From Geodermatophilus africanus (GTDB lineage Bacteria > Actinomycetota > Actinomycetes > Mycobacteriales > Geodermatophilaceae), in NCBI RefSeq assembly GCF_900107105.1, contig NZ_FNOT01000002.1, positions 490,792 to 554,791 on the forward strand: a DNA stretch of 64,000 nucleotides, in the 5' to 3' direction. Shown here piece by piece: positions 27,890 through 37,958 of this stretch (the stretch's first letter is position 1; every line of letters begins with the position of its first letter). A program made the translations under genes and the position numbers. The notes below the pieces were generated by a model. That model had not been told where the DNA came from. It saw only the letters and a program-made list of their open reading frames with translations, and made no database searches.

Positions 27890-28872
27890 GGCCGTTCGCA
27901 TACGTCAAGCCGGTCGACGTCGAGACCGCCGTCCTGGCCGCCGCGAAGCCGGGTGCGAAGTTTCTCGGCGGCGGCACCAACCTCGTCGACCTGATGCGTG
28001 AGGGCATCGAGCGGCCCGACACCGTCGTGGACGTGACCGGGCTGCCGTTCGACACGGTGGACGAGCTGCCCGGCGGCGGTTTGCGGATCGGGGCGATGGT
28101 ACGCAACAGCGCCCTGGCCGCCGACCCGCGGGTGCGCGCCCGCTATCCGGTGCTGTCCCAGGCGCTGCTCTGCGGCGCCTCCGGCCAGCTGCGCAACATG
28201 GCCACCGTGGGCGGCAACCTACTTCAGCGCACCCGTTGCCCGTACTTCTACGACACGGCCGCGGCGTGCAACAAACGTGAACCCGGCAGCGGGTGCGACG
28301 CGCTCGACGGGTTCAACCGCGGCTGCGCGATCCTGGGTGTGTCCGAGAGCTGCATCGCCACCCACCCCTCGGACATGTGCGTGGCGCTGGCCGCCCTGGA
28401 CGCCGTCGTCGAGGTACGCGGTGCGGACGGCACCCGCCGGATCCCGCTGACGGACTTCCACCGACTTCCGGGTGACACCCCGGAGATCGAGACGACACTG
28501 GCCCCCGGCGACCTCGTCACCGCGGTCGAGCTGCCGCCCGTCGCGGCCGGCTCCCGCTACCGCAAGGTCCGTGACCGGGCGTCGTACGCGTTCGCGCTGG
28601 TCTCGGTCGCCGCGGCGCTGCGGGTGAGCGACGGCATCGTGACCGAGGTGCGGCTGGCGCTGGGCGGCGTCGCACCCAAGCCCTGGCGGGCCCGCGAGGC
28701 CGAGCGGCTCCTGGTTGGCGGCCCGGCGGACGAGGCGTCCTTCCGCCGCGCGGCCGAGGCCGAGCTGGCCGCCGCGACCCTCCGGCCGGACAACGCGTTC
28801 AAGGTCGCGCTCGCCGCGTCGACGGTCGTGGCCACGTTGCGCATGCTGAGCACGGAAGGGGCCTCGCGGTGA
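27886..28872 (+). CDS. Aldehyde dehydrogenase, FAD subunit with extra [4Fe-4S] motif (PaoB/YagS-like)
   Basis: 328 aa. The FAD-binding PCMH fold shows [20 protein letters not shown] and the flavin loop [20 protein letters not shown]. The insert with Cys in [23 protein letters not shown] and NRGCAILG is the four-Cys region that binds an additional [4Fe-4S] cluster in PaoB-type subunits and is absent from standard xanthine dehydrogenases. [20 protein letters not shown] follows, as in the family. Start ATG overlaps the previous stop (ATGA), and its own stop overlaps the next GTG. This insert is the main reason for calling the complex PaoABC-like. Confidence 0.92.
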   Translation: MRPFAYVKPVDVETAVLAAAKPGAKFLGGGTNLVDLMREGIERPDTVVDVTGLPFDTVDELPGGGLRIGAMVRNSALAADPRVRARYPVLSQALLCGASGQLRNMATVGGNLLQRTRCPYFYDTAAACNKREPGSGCDALDGFNRGCAILGVSESCIATHPSDMCVALAALDAVVEVRGADGTRRIPLTDFHRLPGDTPEIETTLAPGDLVTAVELPPVAAGSRYRKVRDRASYAFALVSVAAALRVSDGIVTEVRLALGGVAPKPWRAREAERLLVGGPADEASFRRAAEAELAAATLRPDNAFKVALAASTVVATLRMLSTEGASR

Positions 28873-31136
28873 GCATCGACTACGTCAAGCCCGAGCAGGC
28901 GACTGGCACCACCAGGTACGTCGGTCAGGCGGTCGACCGGGTCGACGGTACCGCCAAGACCTCCGGCCAGGCCCGTTTCGCCGCCGAGTTCCCCTACCCC
29001 GACCTGGCCCACGCCGCGCTCGTGCACGCGACGATCGCGCGGGGCCGCATCACCGCCATCGACACCGCCGCGGCCCGTGTCGTGCATGGGGTGGTCGACG
29101 TCCTGACCCACGAGAACGCGCCCGCCATGAAACCCGCCCCCAAGATGAGCATGCTCAACCTCGGCTCGATCGCCTCGAGTTCGTCGGTCAACTACCTGGC
29201 CACCGACGAGGTGCACTGGAACGGCCAGCCGGTGGCGGTCGTGGTCGCCGAGACCGTGGAGACCGCCCGGTACGCGGCATCGCTGGTGGCTCCGACCTAC
29301 CAGGAATTGCCCGCCGCGGTGGACTTCGCGACCGAGAAGCACAACGCCGTCCCCGAGAAGAAGGGCAATCCACTGCTCGAAGGCGGTGCCGACAAGGGAG
29401 ACGCGACGGCCGCGTTGGCGGCCGCGCCGGTCTCGGTCGACCTGGAGTTCAGCACGCCGCAGTACAACCACAACGCGATCGAGCCGCACGCGACGACCGC
29501 CGTGTGGGACGGCGACCACCTGACCCTGCACGACTCCACACAGAACATCGGCTGGGTACGCAAACACCTGGCACAACGGTTCGGCGTGCCGGAGAAGTCG
29601 ATCCGGATACTGTCCCCGTTCGTCGGCGGCGGGTTCGGCGGCAAGGGCCGGGCCTGGCCCGGCACCCTGCTCGCCGTGCTGGCCGCCCGGGCCACCGGCC
29701 GCGCCGTCCGCCTCGCCCTCACCCGCGAGGGCGTCTACCACACGGTCGGCGGCCGCACACCCAGCACACAACGAGTCGCACTGGGCGCGGACGCGCAGGG
29801 CCGGCTGACCGCGATCGTCCACACCAGCGTCTCCCGGATCGCCCGGGTGGGCGGCCTGCCCGAACCGGTCACCACCGCCACCCACCACCTCTACGCGGTC
29901 CCGAACATCCACCTGAGCCACGAGGTCGTCGAGCTCGACCTGCTGACCAACACCTTCATGCGGGCGCCTGGCGAGGCCATCGGCACCTTCGCCCTGGAGT
30001 CGGCCATCGACGAGCTGGCCTGGGAGTTGGGCATGGACCCGATCGAGCTGCGCCTGCGCAACGAACCGGAGCGCGACCCGGTGAGCGGCAAGAGCTTCAC
30101 GCAGCGGATGTTGCGGGAGGCGTACGCACGCGGGGCCGAACGGTTCGGCTGGCGCGACCGCGACCCGAGGCCCGGCGTGATGCGCGACGGCCGGTGGCTG
30201 GTCGGCATGGGCGTGGCCACCGCCTTCCGCGGGTCGATCCACATGCCCGTGCACGTCACCGTCCGGCTCGGCGCCGACGGCAAGCTGGTGGTGCGCTGCG
30301 CACTGCACGAGATCGGCATGGGCACAGCGACCGCCCAGGCCCAGATCGCCGCCGACGAGATGGGTGTGCCGCTGGAATCCGTGCGCGTCGAGTACGGCGA
30401 CTCCGAGCTGCCGCGCGGTGTCGGGGCCATCGGCTCGGCCCAGACCGCCAGCGCTGCGGCAAGCGTGCTGGCCGCCTGCGCCAAACTCAGGAAGGCCGTA
30501 CTCGCCCTGGCCCCGCCCGGCTCACCCCTGCGAGGCCGCCGGATCGAGGAGCTGGAAGCCCGCGACGGCGGGCTCCACCACCGCGACGGCGGCCAGACCT
30601 ACACCGAGATCCTCACCGCCGCCGGCCGCGACCACCTGGAGGTGGAGCACAAGCCGACCATGCTGGGCTTCCTCGCCCGCACCGTGCGCGACAGCCGGCG
30701 GTGGGTGAAGGCGACCACAGGCGCGCAGTTCTGCGAGGTCCGCGTGGACCCCGACACCGGAGAAGTGCGCGTGTCGCGCTGGCTGGGCGTGTTCGACCTC
30801 GGCACAGTGATCAACGCCCGCACCGCGGCCAGCCAACTGCGCGGCGGCATCGTCATGGGCATCGGCATGGCGCTGTCGGAACAAACGCTGATCGACCACC
30901 GTACCGGCCGGATCATGAACCCGAGCCTGGCCGAATACCACGTGCCCGTCCATGCCGACATCCCCCACATCGACATCGACTACCTCAACGAACCAGACCC
31001 CACCATGCCACTCGGCCTGCACGGAATCGGCGAGGTCAGCATCACCGGCGCCGCTGCGGCCGTGGCCAACGCCGTACGACACGCCACCGGCAAACGCGTA
31101 CGCGACCTACCGATCACCCTCGACAAACTGCTGTGA
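28869..31136 (+). CDS. Aldehyde dehydrogenase, molybdenum-cofactor subunit (PaoC/YagR-like)
   Basis: 755 aa, catalytic subunit of the xanthine oxidase family. Motifs: [54 protein letters not shown] (Mo-site glycine loop), [20 protein letters not shown] and [18 protein letters not shown]. The base Glu722 is in [20 protein letters not shown]. Length equals PaoC. It most likely oxidises aromatic or aliphatic aldehydes to acids. No XdhC or MoCo chaperone (PaoD) gene follows; instead an integrase fragment begins 4 bases after the stop, so the operon 3' end may have been lost. Confidence 0.93.
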   Translation: MSIDYVKPEQATGTTRYVGQAVDRVDGTAKTSGQARFAAEFPYPDLAHAALVHATIARGRITAIDTAAARVVHGVVDVLTHENAPAMKPAPKMSMLNLGSIASSSSVNYLATDEVHWNGQPVAVVVAETVETARYAASLVAPTYQELPAAVDFATEKHNAVPEKKGNPLLEGGADKGDATAALAAAPVSVDLEFSTPQYNHNAIEPHATTAVWDGDHLTLHDSTQNIGWVRKHLAQRFGVPEKSIRILSPFVGGGFGGKGRAWPGTLLAVLAARATGRAVRLALTREGVYHTVGGRTPSTQRVALGADAQGRLTAIVHTSVSRIARVGGLPEPVTTATHHLYAVPNIHLSHEVVELDLLTNTFMRAPGEAIGTFALESAIDELAWELGMDPIELRLRNEPERDPVSGKSFTQRMLREAYARGAERFGWRDRDPRPGVMRDGRWLVGMGVATAFRGSIHMPVHVTVRLGADGKLVVRCALHEIGMGTATAQAQIAADEMGVPLESVRVEYGDSELPRGVGAIGSAQTASAAASVLAACAKLRKAVLALAPPGSPLRGRRIEELEARDGGLHHRDGGQTYTEILTAAGRDHLEVEHKPTMLGFLARTVRDSRRWVKATTGAQFCEVRVDPDTGEVRVSRWLGVFDLGTVINARTAASQLRGGIVMGIGMALSEQTLIDHRTGRIMNPSLAEYHVPVHADIPHIDIDYLNEPDPTMPLGLHGIGEVSITGAAAAVANAVRHATGKRVRDLPITLDKLL

Positions 31137-31140
31137 CGAC

Positions 31141-31275
31141 GGCGTAGCGGTGAAGGTCGTCTCCGAGCGCCTCGGCCACGCCAGCGCGACGATCACGCTC
31201 ACGGTCTACCAGCACGTGCACCCCGGCATGGGCCGCGAGGCAGCGGACCGCTTCGCGGCGATGCTCGAGGGCTGA
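31141..31275 (+). pseudogene. C-terminal fragment of a phage-type tyrosine recombinase
   Basis: Encodes VVSERLGHASATITLTVYQH then VHPGMGREAADRFAAMLEG. This is the last catalytic box of phage-type integrases, with the nucleophile Tyr in TVYQH and GH two turns before. The rest of the protein is missing: the fragment abuts the dehydrogenase stop. It is a different subfamily from the recombinase at 22.9 kb, so at least two integrating elements have been here. Confidence 0.8.
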
Positions 31276-31586
31276 CTCGAGGCGCGAAGTATCACGCGGG
31301 TATCGCGATGGCCTGAGAGGCCCCAAGCAAGGTACCCCCGGCACCTGGCCTGCAGGAATCCCGGGATGGAGACGTGTCCGAGGGGGGACTCGGGCACCGT
31401 GAAGTGGGAGCCGTCCCACCAGCGTCCTGCCCGGTGGGGGAGGGGCGCAAGTGTGCGCGGCTTCATGGACATGGTCGGAACATAGTGCGGGGGTCGGACA
31501 GGCGCCTGATCGGTTCGGCGCACCCCAGGCCTCCACCAGGACGGTCGGCCGGAGGTGCGGAAGCGACCCTGTCGACAACCGGCGAG
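31276..31586. other. Intergenic, nothing recognised
   Basis: About 310 bases between the integrase fragment and the hydrolase remnant. No supported gene on either strand. Confidence 0.35.
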
Positions 31587-31835
31587 TCAGGCCAGCTGCT
31601 CGAGCAGGTGGTCTCGCACCCGCTCAGCGAGTTCCCTCAATGCGGCCTTGCCCTGGCCCTTCGGCCGGACGGAAAGTCGTGGTCCACACCGCTGGCGCAG
31701 TGATAGGTCAACTGCACGCCCTTCGCGCGGGCCTTGGCGACGAAGCGCTCGATCTGCGGCCGCAGGGAGTCCCGCTCGGCGCTGACCACCAGCAGCGGCG
31801 GCAGAGCCGCCAGTTTCGTCGTCCAGGAGCGCCGG
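31587..31835 (-). pseudogene. Alpha/beta hydrolase C-terminal remnant with frameshift
   Basis: The minus strand gives KLAALPPLLVVSAERDSLRP then AKARAKGVQLTYHCASGVDH: the acid-residue strand (SAERD) and the catalytic His strand (GVDHDF) of an alpha/beta hydrolase. After a shift near 31670 the tail PKGQGKAALRELAERVRDHL ends at 31587. The nucleophile half is missing. Confidence 0.6.
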
Positions 31836-32005
31836 CGAGGCGAGGGGTTCCGCGCGTCGCGAGGCGTCGGCGAAGTAAGGCTGACTGGGGGCGGCTGTCC
31901 CGGTTTGTCCGGTCTGGCAATCCGGGTGCCGGCCGCTGGCGTCTGACTGCAGCGATTGACCATCCCACAGGATGGTGACAGGATGGTGACAGCAGAGGAG
32001 GCGCC

Positions 32006-32401
32006 ATGGCCGAGACGGACAAGAGCGAGAAAATCACCATCAACATCGGTCTGGTCGACCTCGGCCACATCGATCTCCTGGTCGACGAGGGCTTCTACGC
32101 CAACCGAACGGACTTCATCCGCACGGCGATCCGGCGGCAGCTCGAGACCCGGGCCGCGGCCGTCGACGACACGGTCGCGCGCCGGACGTTGACCCTGGGA
32201 GCCCAGCACCTCAGCAGGCAAGACCTCGAGCACCTCCGGAACGCCGGGCGCACCGTGCAACTTCGTGTCCTCGGGCTGGCCACGATCGCGGACGACGTCA
32301 CTCCCGAACTCGCCCTGGCGACGATCTCGGCCGTCGAGGTGCTCGGCGCGTTCCGAGCGCCGCGGGCGGTCAAGGCTGCACTGGCCCCTCGCACCGCCTG
32401 A
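32006..32401 (+). CDS. Ribbon-helix-helix (CopG-like) regulator
   Basis: 131 aa. The N-terminal RHH fold reads [20 protein letters not shown] then [20 protein letters not shown], with a beta strand, helix, turn and helix. The C-terminal half ([38 protein letters not shown]) is an extra domain of unknown role. ATG at 32006 follows GAGGAGGCGCC. The next gene, a PHB-depolymerase-family esterase, lies 86 bases downstream on the same strand. RHH regulators with this extra domain are, to my recollection, often encoded next to such esterases, so it probably controls that gene. Confidence 0.8.
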   Translation: MAETDKSEKITINIGLVDLGHIDLLVDEGFYANRTDFIRTAIRRQLETRAAAVDDTVARRTLTLGAQHLSRQDLEHLRNAGRTVQLRVLGLATIADDVTPELALATISAVEVLGAFRAPRAVKAALAPRTA

Positions 32402-32487
32402 AGCCGCTGCCCCGCCGACCGGCAGGGAGCAGTTCCGCGCGGCGCCGACCGCACGATCCGCGCCGCACTCACCCCCAAGGGGCCTGC

Positions 32488-33720
32488 ATGGACGACGACC
32501 GCACTTCCGGCATGTCCGAAGCTCTCCGGCTCACCCGCGCCGGGCAGCTGAACGAGGCGTTCGCGGTCATCCAGCGCACGCTCGGCTCCGCATCTGTCGT
32601 GCCACCCACGGCGACGCCCGGCGCCGGTCAGGGACTTCCCGGGCTGCCGTTCTCCACAGTCGCTCCGATCCGGTCCGCAGGGCGGAGCGGTGCGCCGGGC
32701 GCCGGCGGCTGGCTCGACGAGCTCCGGAGTGCCTGGGCGGCGCGGTCCGACGCAGGCCTGCCCGACGCCCCGGGCCGTCTGCTCCAGGAGTTTCGCACCG
32801 TCCGCGGGGCCGGGGGGCCCGTGGGCGCGGCCGAGGCGGCTGCTGCACCCGGGGGCGAGATCCGGCACCTCAGCTGCACCGCGCCGGCCGGCACCCGTGC
32901 CTACGACCTGTATATCCCCACGGGACGCACCGGCGTGCCGCTGCCGCTGGTCGTGATGCTGCACGGCGGCAAGCAGGATGCGGCGGACTGCGCTGCCGGC
33001 ACCCGGATGAACGATCTGGCCGAGCAGCACGGCTTCCTCGTCGCCTATCCCGAACAGTCACGCGCCGCCAACAGCGGCGGCTACTGGAACTGGTTCTCCC
33101 CGGCCCACCAGCAGGCCGGCACCGGCGAGCCCTCGATCATCGCCGGCATCGTCCGGCGGGTCATGGCCGATCACGCCGTCGACCCGGACCGGGTGTTCGT
33201 GGCCGGACTGTCCGCGGGTGGCGCCATGGCCGCCGTGATGGCCGCCACCCATCCGGATCTCTTCGCCGGGGTGGGGGTGCACTCCGGGATCGCCTTTAGG
33301 GCAGCGCAGGACACGGCCTCTGCGTTCGCCGCCATGCGGACGGGGGGCTCGCCCGCTCCCGGGGGTCCGATCCCGTTGATCGTCTTCCACGGCGACCGGG
33401 ACTCGGTCGTGGCCCCGGTGAACGCCGAGAAGCTGGTGGCTGCCCGGCTGGTTACGGCCGAGACCTCGGGGTCGGAGACGACGCGGGTGGAGGCAGGGGT
33501 CGGTCATGCGTGCACGAAGACGGTGCACACCGATGGCCACGGCGCTGTCCTCGTCGAGTCCTGGACGGTGCACGGCGGGCGGCATGCCTGGTACGGCGGA
33601 AACCCTGTCGGTTCCTACACCGATCCCCGGGGTCCGGACGCGTCCGCTGAGATGATCAGGTTTTTCCTCGCGTCGGCGCCGGCCACTCCGCCTGGCGAGG
33701 CATCAGGCTCCGACTCCTGA
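32488..33720 (+). CDS. PHB depolymerase family esterase
   Basis: 410 aa. Alpha/beta hydrolase of the Esterase_PHB (PF10503) type: oxyanion segment [20 protein letters not shown], lipase box [20 protein letters not shown] with nucleophile Ser242, acid in [19 protein letters not shown] and His in [12 protein letters not shown]. The first 125 residues ([20 protein letters not shown]) form a helical prefix resembling a phasin-like or PhaZ-associated region, rich in Gly and Pro. No signal peptide is visible, so it should act in the cytoplasm, on stored polyhydroxyalkanoate or small esters. Preceded by a probable RHH regulator. Confidence 0.88.
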   Translation: MDDDRTSGMSEALRLTRAGQLNEAFAVIQRTLGSASVVPPTATPGAGQGLPGLPFSTVAPIRSAGRSGAPGAGGWLDELRSAWAARSDAGLPDAPGRLLQEFRTVRGAGGPVGAAEAAAAPGGEIRHLSCTAPAGTRAYDLYIPTGRTGVPLPLVVMLHGGKQDAADCAAGTRMNDLAEQHGFLVAYPEQSRAANSGGYWNWFSPAHQQAGTGEPSIIAGIVRRVMADHAVDPDRVFVAGLSAGGAMAAVMAATHPDLFAGVGVHSGIAFRAAQDTASAFAAMRTGGSPAPGGPIPLIVFHGDRDSVVAPVNAEKLVAARLVTAETSGSETTRVEAGVGHACTKTVHTDGHGAVLVESWTVHGGRHAWYGGNPVGSYTDPRGPDASAEMIRFFLASAPATPPGEASGSDS

Positions 33721-33804
33721 GATCGCGCTTACAGGTCCCCGGGGGAGTGCGCGCCGTCGCCAGGAGGACCTCTCCGACGGCGGCAAGGACCCGGAAGCGT
33801 GCTT

Positions 33805-33975
33805 GACATATGGCCCGAGTGCTTGGAGCTGGATGTCGGCAAGGACACGCTGACCGTCTGCGTGCGTTCTCCAGGGCGGGGGAGCCGGCGAGTGAGTGAG
33901 ACCCGGACGGTCAAGACGACGACCCGCGCGCTGGGGGTGATGCGGGACTGGCTGGTCGGGGAGGCCCGGCGGGAT
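33805..33975 (+). pseudogene. N-terminal fragment of an IS110/IS1111-type transposase
   Basis: Encodes IWPECLELDVGKDTLTVCVR (the first catalytic Asp strand, LDVGKDT) and ETRTVKTTTRALGVMRDWLV. This is the N-terminal 60 residues of IS110-like transposases; the frame then turns to unrelated sequence. It is the part missing from the copy at 25173-26221. Confidence 0.75.
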
Positions 33976-34140
33976 GGTTGCCGTACCCATAGCATCCGGG
34001 ACCGTGGTGCCGGGTTGATCGAGAGGGGCCTGGTGCAGGCCCGGGAGGTGGGGGATTCCCACCCCGAAGTGTCCGAGGGGCGACACGCTACCTACGCACA
34101 CGTCTTCCGTGATGCATCGAGCCCGACACTTGTTCGGCTT

Positions 34141-34270
34141 TGCGCGTAGGCCATATCGGTAGGGGTCAGTCGCCAATGCCCCGTACAGGGAGTCGACCAC
34201 TGCATCGGCGACCGCGTTTGGCTGTCCCGCTCGATGGCCGTGGCTGCCGCGGAGAGGACGACTGTGTCGG
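34141..34270 (-). pseudogene. Decayed RelE toxin remnant
   Basis: The minus strand gives VVLSAAATAIERDSQ, then in another frame AVADAVVDSLYGALATDPYR. The intact RelE at 24258-24533 has VVLSAAAKRAIERDLPEPVA and VAVVDFLYGPLTADPYRVGK. A small internal deletion and frameshift destroy it, and the catalytic C-terminal half and any antitoxin are gone. Confidence 0.7.
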
Positions 34271-34342
34271 GTCTGCGGCTTGCCAGCGCGCGGCGGGACG
34301 CGAGAGGCAGCGCGCGCCTCGGCTACTCGTAGGCCTGAGCGC

Positions 34343-34948
34343 TCACTGCGGCTCGCGCCACATCGGGTACATCGTCGGCCCCTTCTCGGGCAGAACCAGG
34401 GGATCCAACTCCTCGAACCCGTGACGCCGATACAGGGCGCTATTCCGGGGACTCGACGCCTCCAGATAGGCCGGCAGGCGGTGGCTGTCGCAGAGATCGA
34501 GTACCGGGCGCAGCACCGCGGCACCGATGCCGATGCCCTGCTTCTCCGGTTCGGTCCCCAGGTAGTAGAGGTACCAGTGGGGCCGTGCGGGATGGTGTTC
34601 CTGCATGACGGACTGTGCCCGCGACGCGCGGCCGATGTTCCGACCGAAGACACGCAGCGCCGCTGGCGTCTGGCGGAGCGTTGCCCAGGTGCTGGGTCGC
34701 CATGTGCCCGGCGGAAACCAGATCGCCGCCCCGGCGCCGTCGGCCGACATCCAGCTCCCGCCGAGGGCTTCACTGCGGGGCAGTTCAAGGTCGAAGAACC
34801 GCGATAGCCGCTGCTCCCGTCGACGCGCGTCCGAGGGGAACAGGTAGGAGACGACGGGGTCGTCGGCGAAGGCGCGGGCCAGCACGGCCGCCATGCGCGC
34901 CCGGTCCGTCGAGGTCGAGGGTCGGGCCTGCGGTGTGGATGCGTTCAT
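34343..34948 (-). CDS. GNAT-family N-acetyltransferase
   Basis: 201 aa, single GNAT domain using acetyl-CoA. Motifs: MAAVLARAFADDPVVSYLFP (N-terminal helix), HWYLYYLGTEPEKQGIGIGA (motif A, Q-x-x-G-x-G/A) and LEASSPRNSALYRRHGFEEL (motif B). The C terminus PTMYPMWRE is typical of this actinobacterial GNAT subgroup. Start ATG at 34946-34948. Substrate unknown. Confidence 0.88.
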   Translation of the reverse strand: MNASTPQARPSTSTDRARMAAVLARAFADDPVVSYLFPSDARRREQRLSRFFDLELPRSEALGGSWMSADGAGAAIWFPPGTWRPSTWATLRQTPAALRVFGRNIGRASRAQSVMQEHHPARPHWYLYYLGTEPEKQGIGIGAAVLRPVLDLCDSHRLPAYLEASSPRNSALYRRHGFEELDPLVLPEKGPTMYPMWREPQ

Positions 34949-35094
34949 GGTGAGTGGCACTCCCGTGTCGGTACTGCTCAGTGGGGCCCGGTTTCGTTCG
35001 GCAGCTTCCTCCGGTGTCTGGGCAGGGGCGGCGTCCGGGTGACGTCGGACCGGCCGTGATCGCCTCCGGGGGCGACCCGGCCCGGTTGGACAGC

Positions 35095-35826
35095 TCAGGT
35101 TGCCGCGGCGGTTCGGGCACGTGTGTCCAGCGGCGCGGGGGACCGTGGGGTTGCCTGGCGCAGGGTCACCAGCGCCGCCGCAGCGAAACCGACCCCGGTC
35201 AGCGACCACGCGGCGGCGTCGGCCCAGTGGTTGGTGACGAAGACCGCGAACAGCAGGTGCAGCGGCTGGGACGCCGTGAGGGCGACGGCCGCCCACCGGG
35301 GGATCACCCGCCACAGCGCGACGCCCAGCAGAACGGTGCCGAGGATGTGCCCGACGACGAATACGGCACCGGCTGTCGCGGACGTGACCAGCGCTTCCGC
35401 TGCCTCGGCCAGCTGGACGGTGGGTTCGACGCCGACACCGGCCTCCCGCGCGGCCGCCGCGATGGTGTCCCCGCCCGCTCCCGCGAACAAGCTGAGGAAG
35501 CCGAGCCACGCGAGCGCCGCTGCCACCGACCCCAGGACCGGCCGAGCCGCCACCGCTGGCCGCGCGGCGACCAGGACGCCGAGAGGCAGGGTCAGCAGAG
35601 CCAGGTAGGCGAGCCAGAGCACGGCGGTCGAGGCGCCCGGTGAGGCCATGATGTTCTCGACGATCCTGGTCGGGTCGTCGACGGTGTCGTACGGCAGGAA
35701 ACCCCGCACGAGACCGATGGCCACTGGTCCGACGGCCGCGAGGGGCACGGCCGCCCGCAACGAGAACAGGCGTGTTGGAGCGCTGGGGAGGGGAGCCGGG
35801 GTCGTCCCCGCAGTCGTGGAGGTCAT
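35095..35826 (-). CDS. Multi-pass membrane protein, function unknown
   Basis: 243 aa with hydrophobic segments near residues 28-48, 70-92, 100-122, 145-170, 178-200 and 205-228, so about six or seven membrane helices. A conserved-looking segment is PYDTVDDPTRIVENIMASPG just after the first helix. I know similar uncharacterised actinobacterial proteins but no function. ATG at 35824-35826 is the best start; the ribosome-binding site is weak. It is divergent from a broken two-component system. Confidence 0.75.
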   Translation of the reverse strand: MTSTTAGTTPAPLPSAPTRLFSLRAAVPLAAVGPVAIGLVRGFLPYDTVDDPTRIVENIMASPGASTAVLWLAYLALLTLPLGVLVAARPAVAARPVLGSVAAALAWLGFLSLFAGAGGDTIAAAAREAGVGVEPTVQLAEAAEALVTSATAGAVFVVGHILGTVLLGVALWRVIPRWAAVALTASQPLHLLFAVFVTNHWADAAAWSLTGVGFAAAALVTLRQATPRSPAPLDTRARTAAAT

Positions 35827-35959
35827 GGGGCGAGACTGGGCGATCCCGGCTCGAGGCAGCAGCGTGCGATCCGGGTGAGAGTCGGGAGATCCCCCGCCCG
35901 GACCCGGGAAGGGAGCCGGGACAACGGGACCCACCGCTGTCACGATTCCGACACGGGCC

Positions 35960-37958
35960 CCGACGAGCACGGCCGCTCGCGGTCCACGACCGCCGCGGCG
36001 ACCGGGCTCTTCGCGCTCACCATCGCGGAGTTGCTCACCGCTGGGGTGGGAGCGGCCCTGGCCGGGATGAGCGTCGCGGACGCCATCGGATCTTCCTGGT
36101 GACCAACTGCGCCATCGGCGCCGCATGCGCACTCAGCGGTCTACTCCTGGCGTGACACCGCCCGCGGAATCCGGTCGGCTGGCTCCTGGCCGCAGCGGGG
36201 GTGCTGCAGACCATGACTGCCGCTGTCGGCCCCCTGACCGTCGCCGCACTCGACCGGAACTGGCCGGCCGGATCACGCGGACCCTCGCCACGCTGTTCCT
36301 GTCTGCTGGCCGTGGTCGATCGGATTGCTCCTTCCGCTGGCACTCCTGCTCTTCCCGACCGGTGTACTGCCGCGCCCGCAATGGAGGTGGCTCCTCGGGG
36401 CGGCCGTGCCGGCCGGGCTGATCTTCGTGCTGGCGCAGGGATCCGTTCCCGGCGGTGTGGACGACACGGGGCGGCTGACCGCCTGGCTGGTCCTCCCCGA
36501 CCACGCGGCGCTGGCCCCGTTGTGGCAGGGCGCCGAGGCCGTCGTCGGCGGTGTCTACCTGGCAGCGTTGGGGGCGCTGGTGGTCCGCTACCGCTCTGGT
36601 GGGGAGAGGTTGCGCCGGCAGCTGCTGTGGCTGGTGCTGGCGCTGTTGATCATGATCGTCGTCCTCACGTTCTGGGGGCCGTTGGCGCCCGGGCTCGCCG
36701 TCCTCAACCTGCTCGTCATAGCTCTGGTGCCGGTGTCCATGACGATGGCCGTGCTGAGGCACGAGCTGCTCGACATCCGCCTGGCCCTCTCCCGGACCGT
36801 GCTCTACGCGCTTCTCACGGCGGCGGTGGTGGCCGCCTATCTGGGACTGGTGGCCACGGCCGACGTCGTCCTGCCCCGCGAGGCGGGGGTCAGCACGTCC
36901 GTCCTCGCCACCCTGGTGATCGCGGTGGGCTTCAACCCGCTGCGGGGTCGACTGCAGCGGGCGGTCGACCGTGCGCTGTACGGCGACCGGTCGGACCCGG
37001 TGCGGGCGCTGTCGCGGATGGGCGAGCAGCTCACCGGGGGGACCAGCGCGACGTGCTCCAGGTGGTCGCCGCAGCGCTCCGGCTGCCGTACGCCGCAGTG
37101 CGCGGCGACGGCGTCGGGTGGACCGACAGCGGCACCCCACCGACGCGCATCGAATCGATCTCTCTGCGCTACCGCGGCGCTCCAGTGGGCGAGCTGCTGG
37201 TCGGCGTGCGCGCCGGACAGTCGGCGCTCACCCGGGCCGACCGGTCGGTGCTCGAGCTCCTCGCCGGGCCCCTCGCGGTGGCCGTGCACGCGACCGCGCT
37301 CAGTGCGGACCTGCAGCGTTCCCGCGAGCGGATCGTGGGTGCTCGGGAGGAGGAGCGTCGCCGGCTGCGCCGGGACCTGCACGACGGCCTCGGCCCTGTG
37401 CTCACCGGCATGGCCTTCCAGGCCGAGGCCGCACGCAACCTGGTCCGGACCGACCCCGACCGGGCGGAGGAGCTGCTGGCCACGCTGCGCAACGAGGCCG
37501 CCGAGGCGATCGACGGCGTCCGCCGGCTGGCCTACGCACTGCATCCGCCCTCGCTGGCCGAACTCGGGCTGGCCGGTGCTCTGCGCCGGCAGGTGGGACA
37601 GCTAGAGGCCGGGTCCCCGGTGGTCACCCTCGAGGTACCGGACGCGCTCCCCGCCCTGCCCGCTGCGGTGGAGGTGGCGGCATACCGGATCGCCGTCGAG
37701 GCGCTGACGAACGCTGTGAGGCACGCCGGTGCGGAGCACGTGGGCGTCCGGCTGCACGTCGACGGGGCATTGGAGATCGCGGTCGACGACGACGGGCCGG
37801 GTGGAGGCTGCTGGCAGCCCGGCGTCGGTCTCACCTCGATGCGGGAGCGCGCCGCCGAGCTGGGCGGGAGCCTGCTGGCGGCCCCCGACGACGGCGGGGG
37901 CCATGTCCGGGCCCGACTGCCGCTGCTCGAACCGACCGTGCCGGGAGCCCCCGGATGA
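35960..37958 (+). pseudogene. NarL-partner sensor histidine kinase, multiply broken
   Basis: An N-terminal membrane module (LTAGVGAALAGMSVADAIG, FLVTNCAIGAACALSGLLLA, LLLPLALLLFPTGVLPRPQW), a linker, a GAF-like region (LQVVAAALRLPYAAVRGDGV), HisKA_3 with RRRLRRDLHDGLGPVLTGMA (phospho-His in DLHD) and HATPase (ALTNAVRHAGAEHV, DDDGPGGG) are spread over three reading frames. Lesions are near 36085, between 36250 and 36310, in the G run at 37037-37042, and a TGG to TGA change at 36153-36155 after LLLA. The kinase core itself (about 37050-37958) is uninterrupted. The response regulator gene overlaps its stop. Confidence 0.85.
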
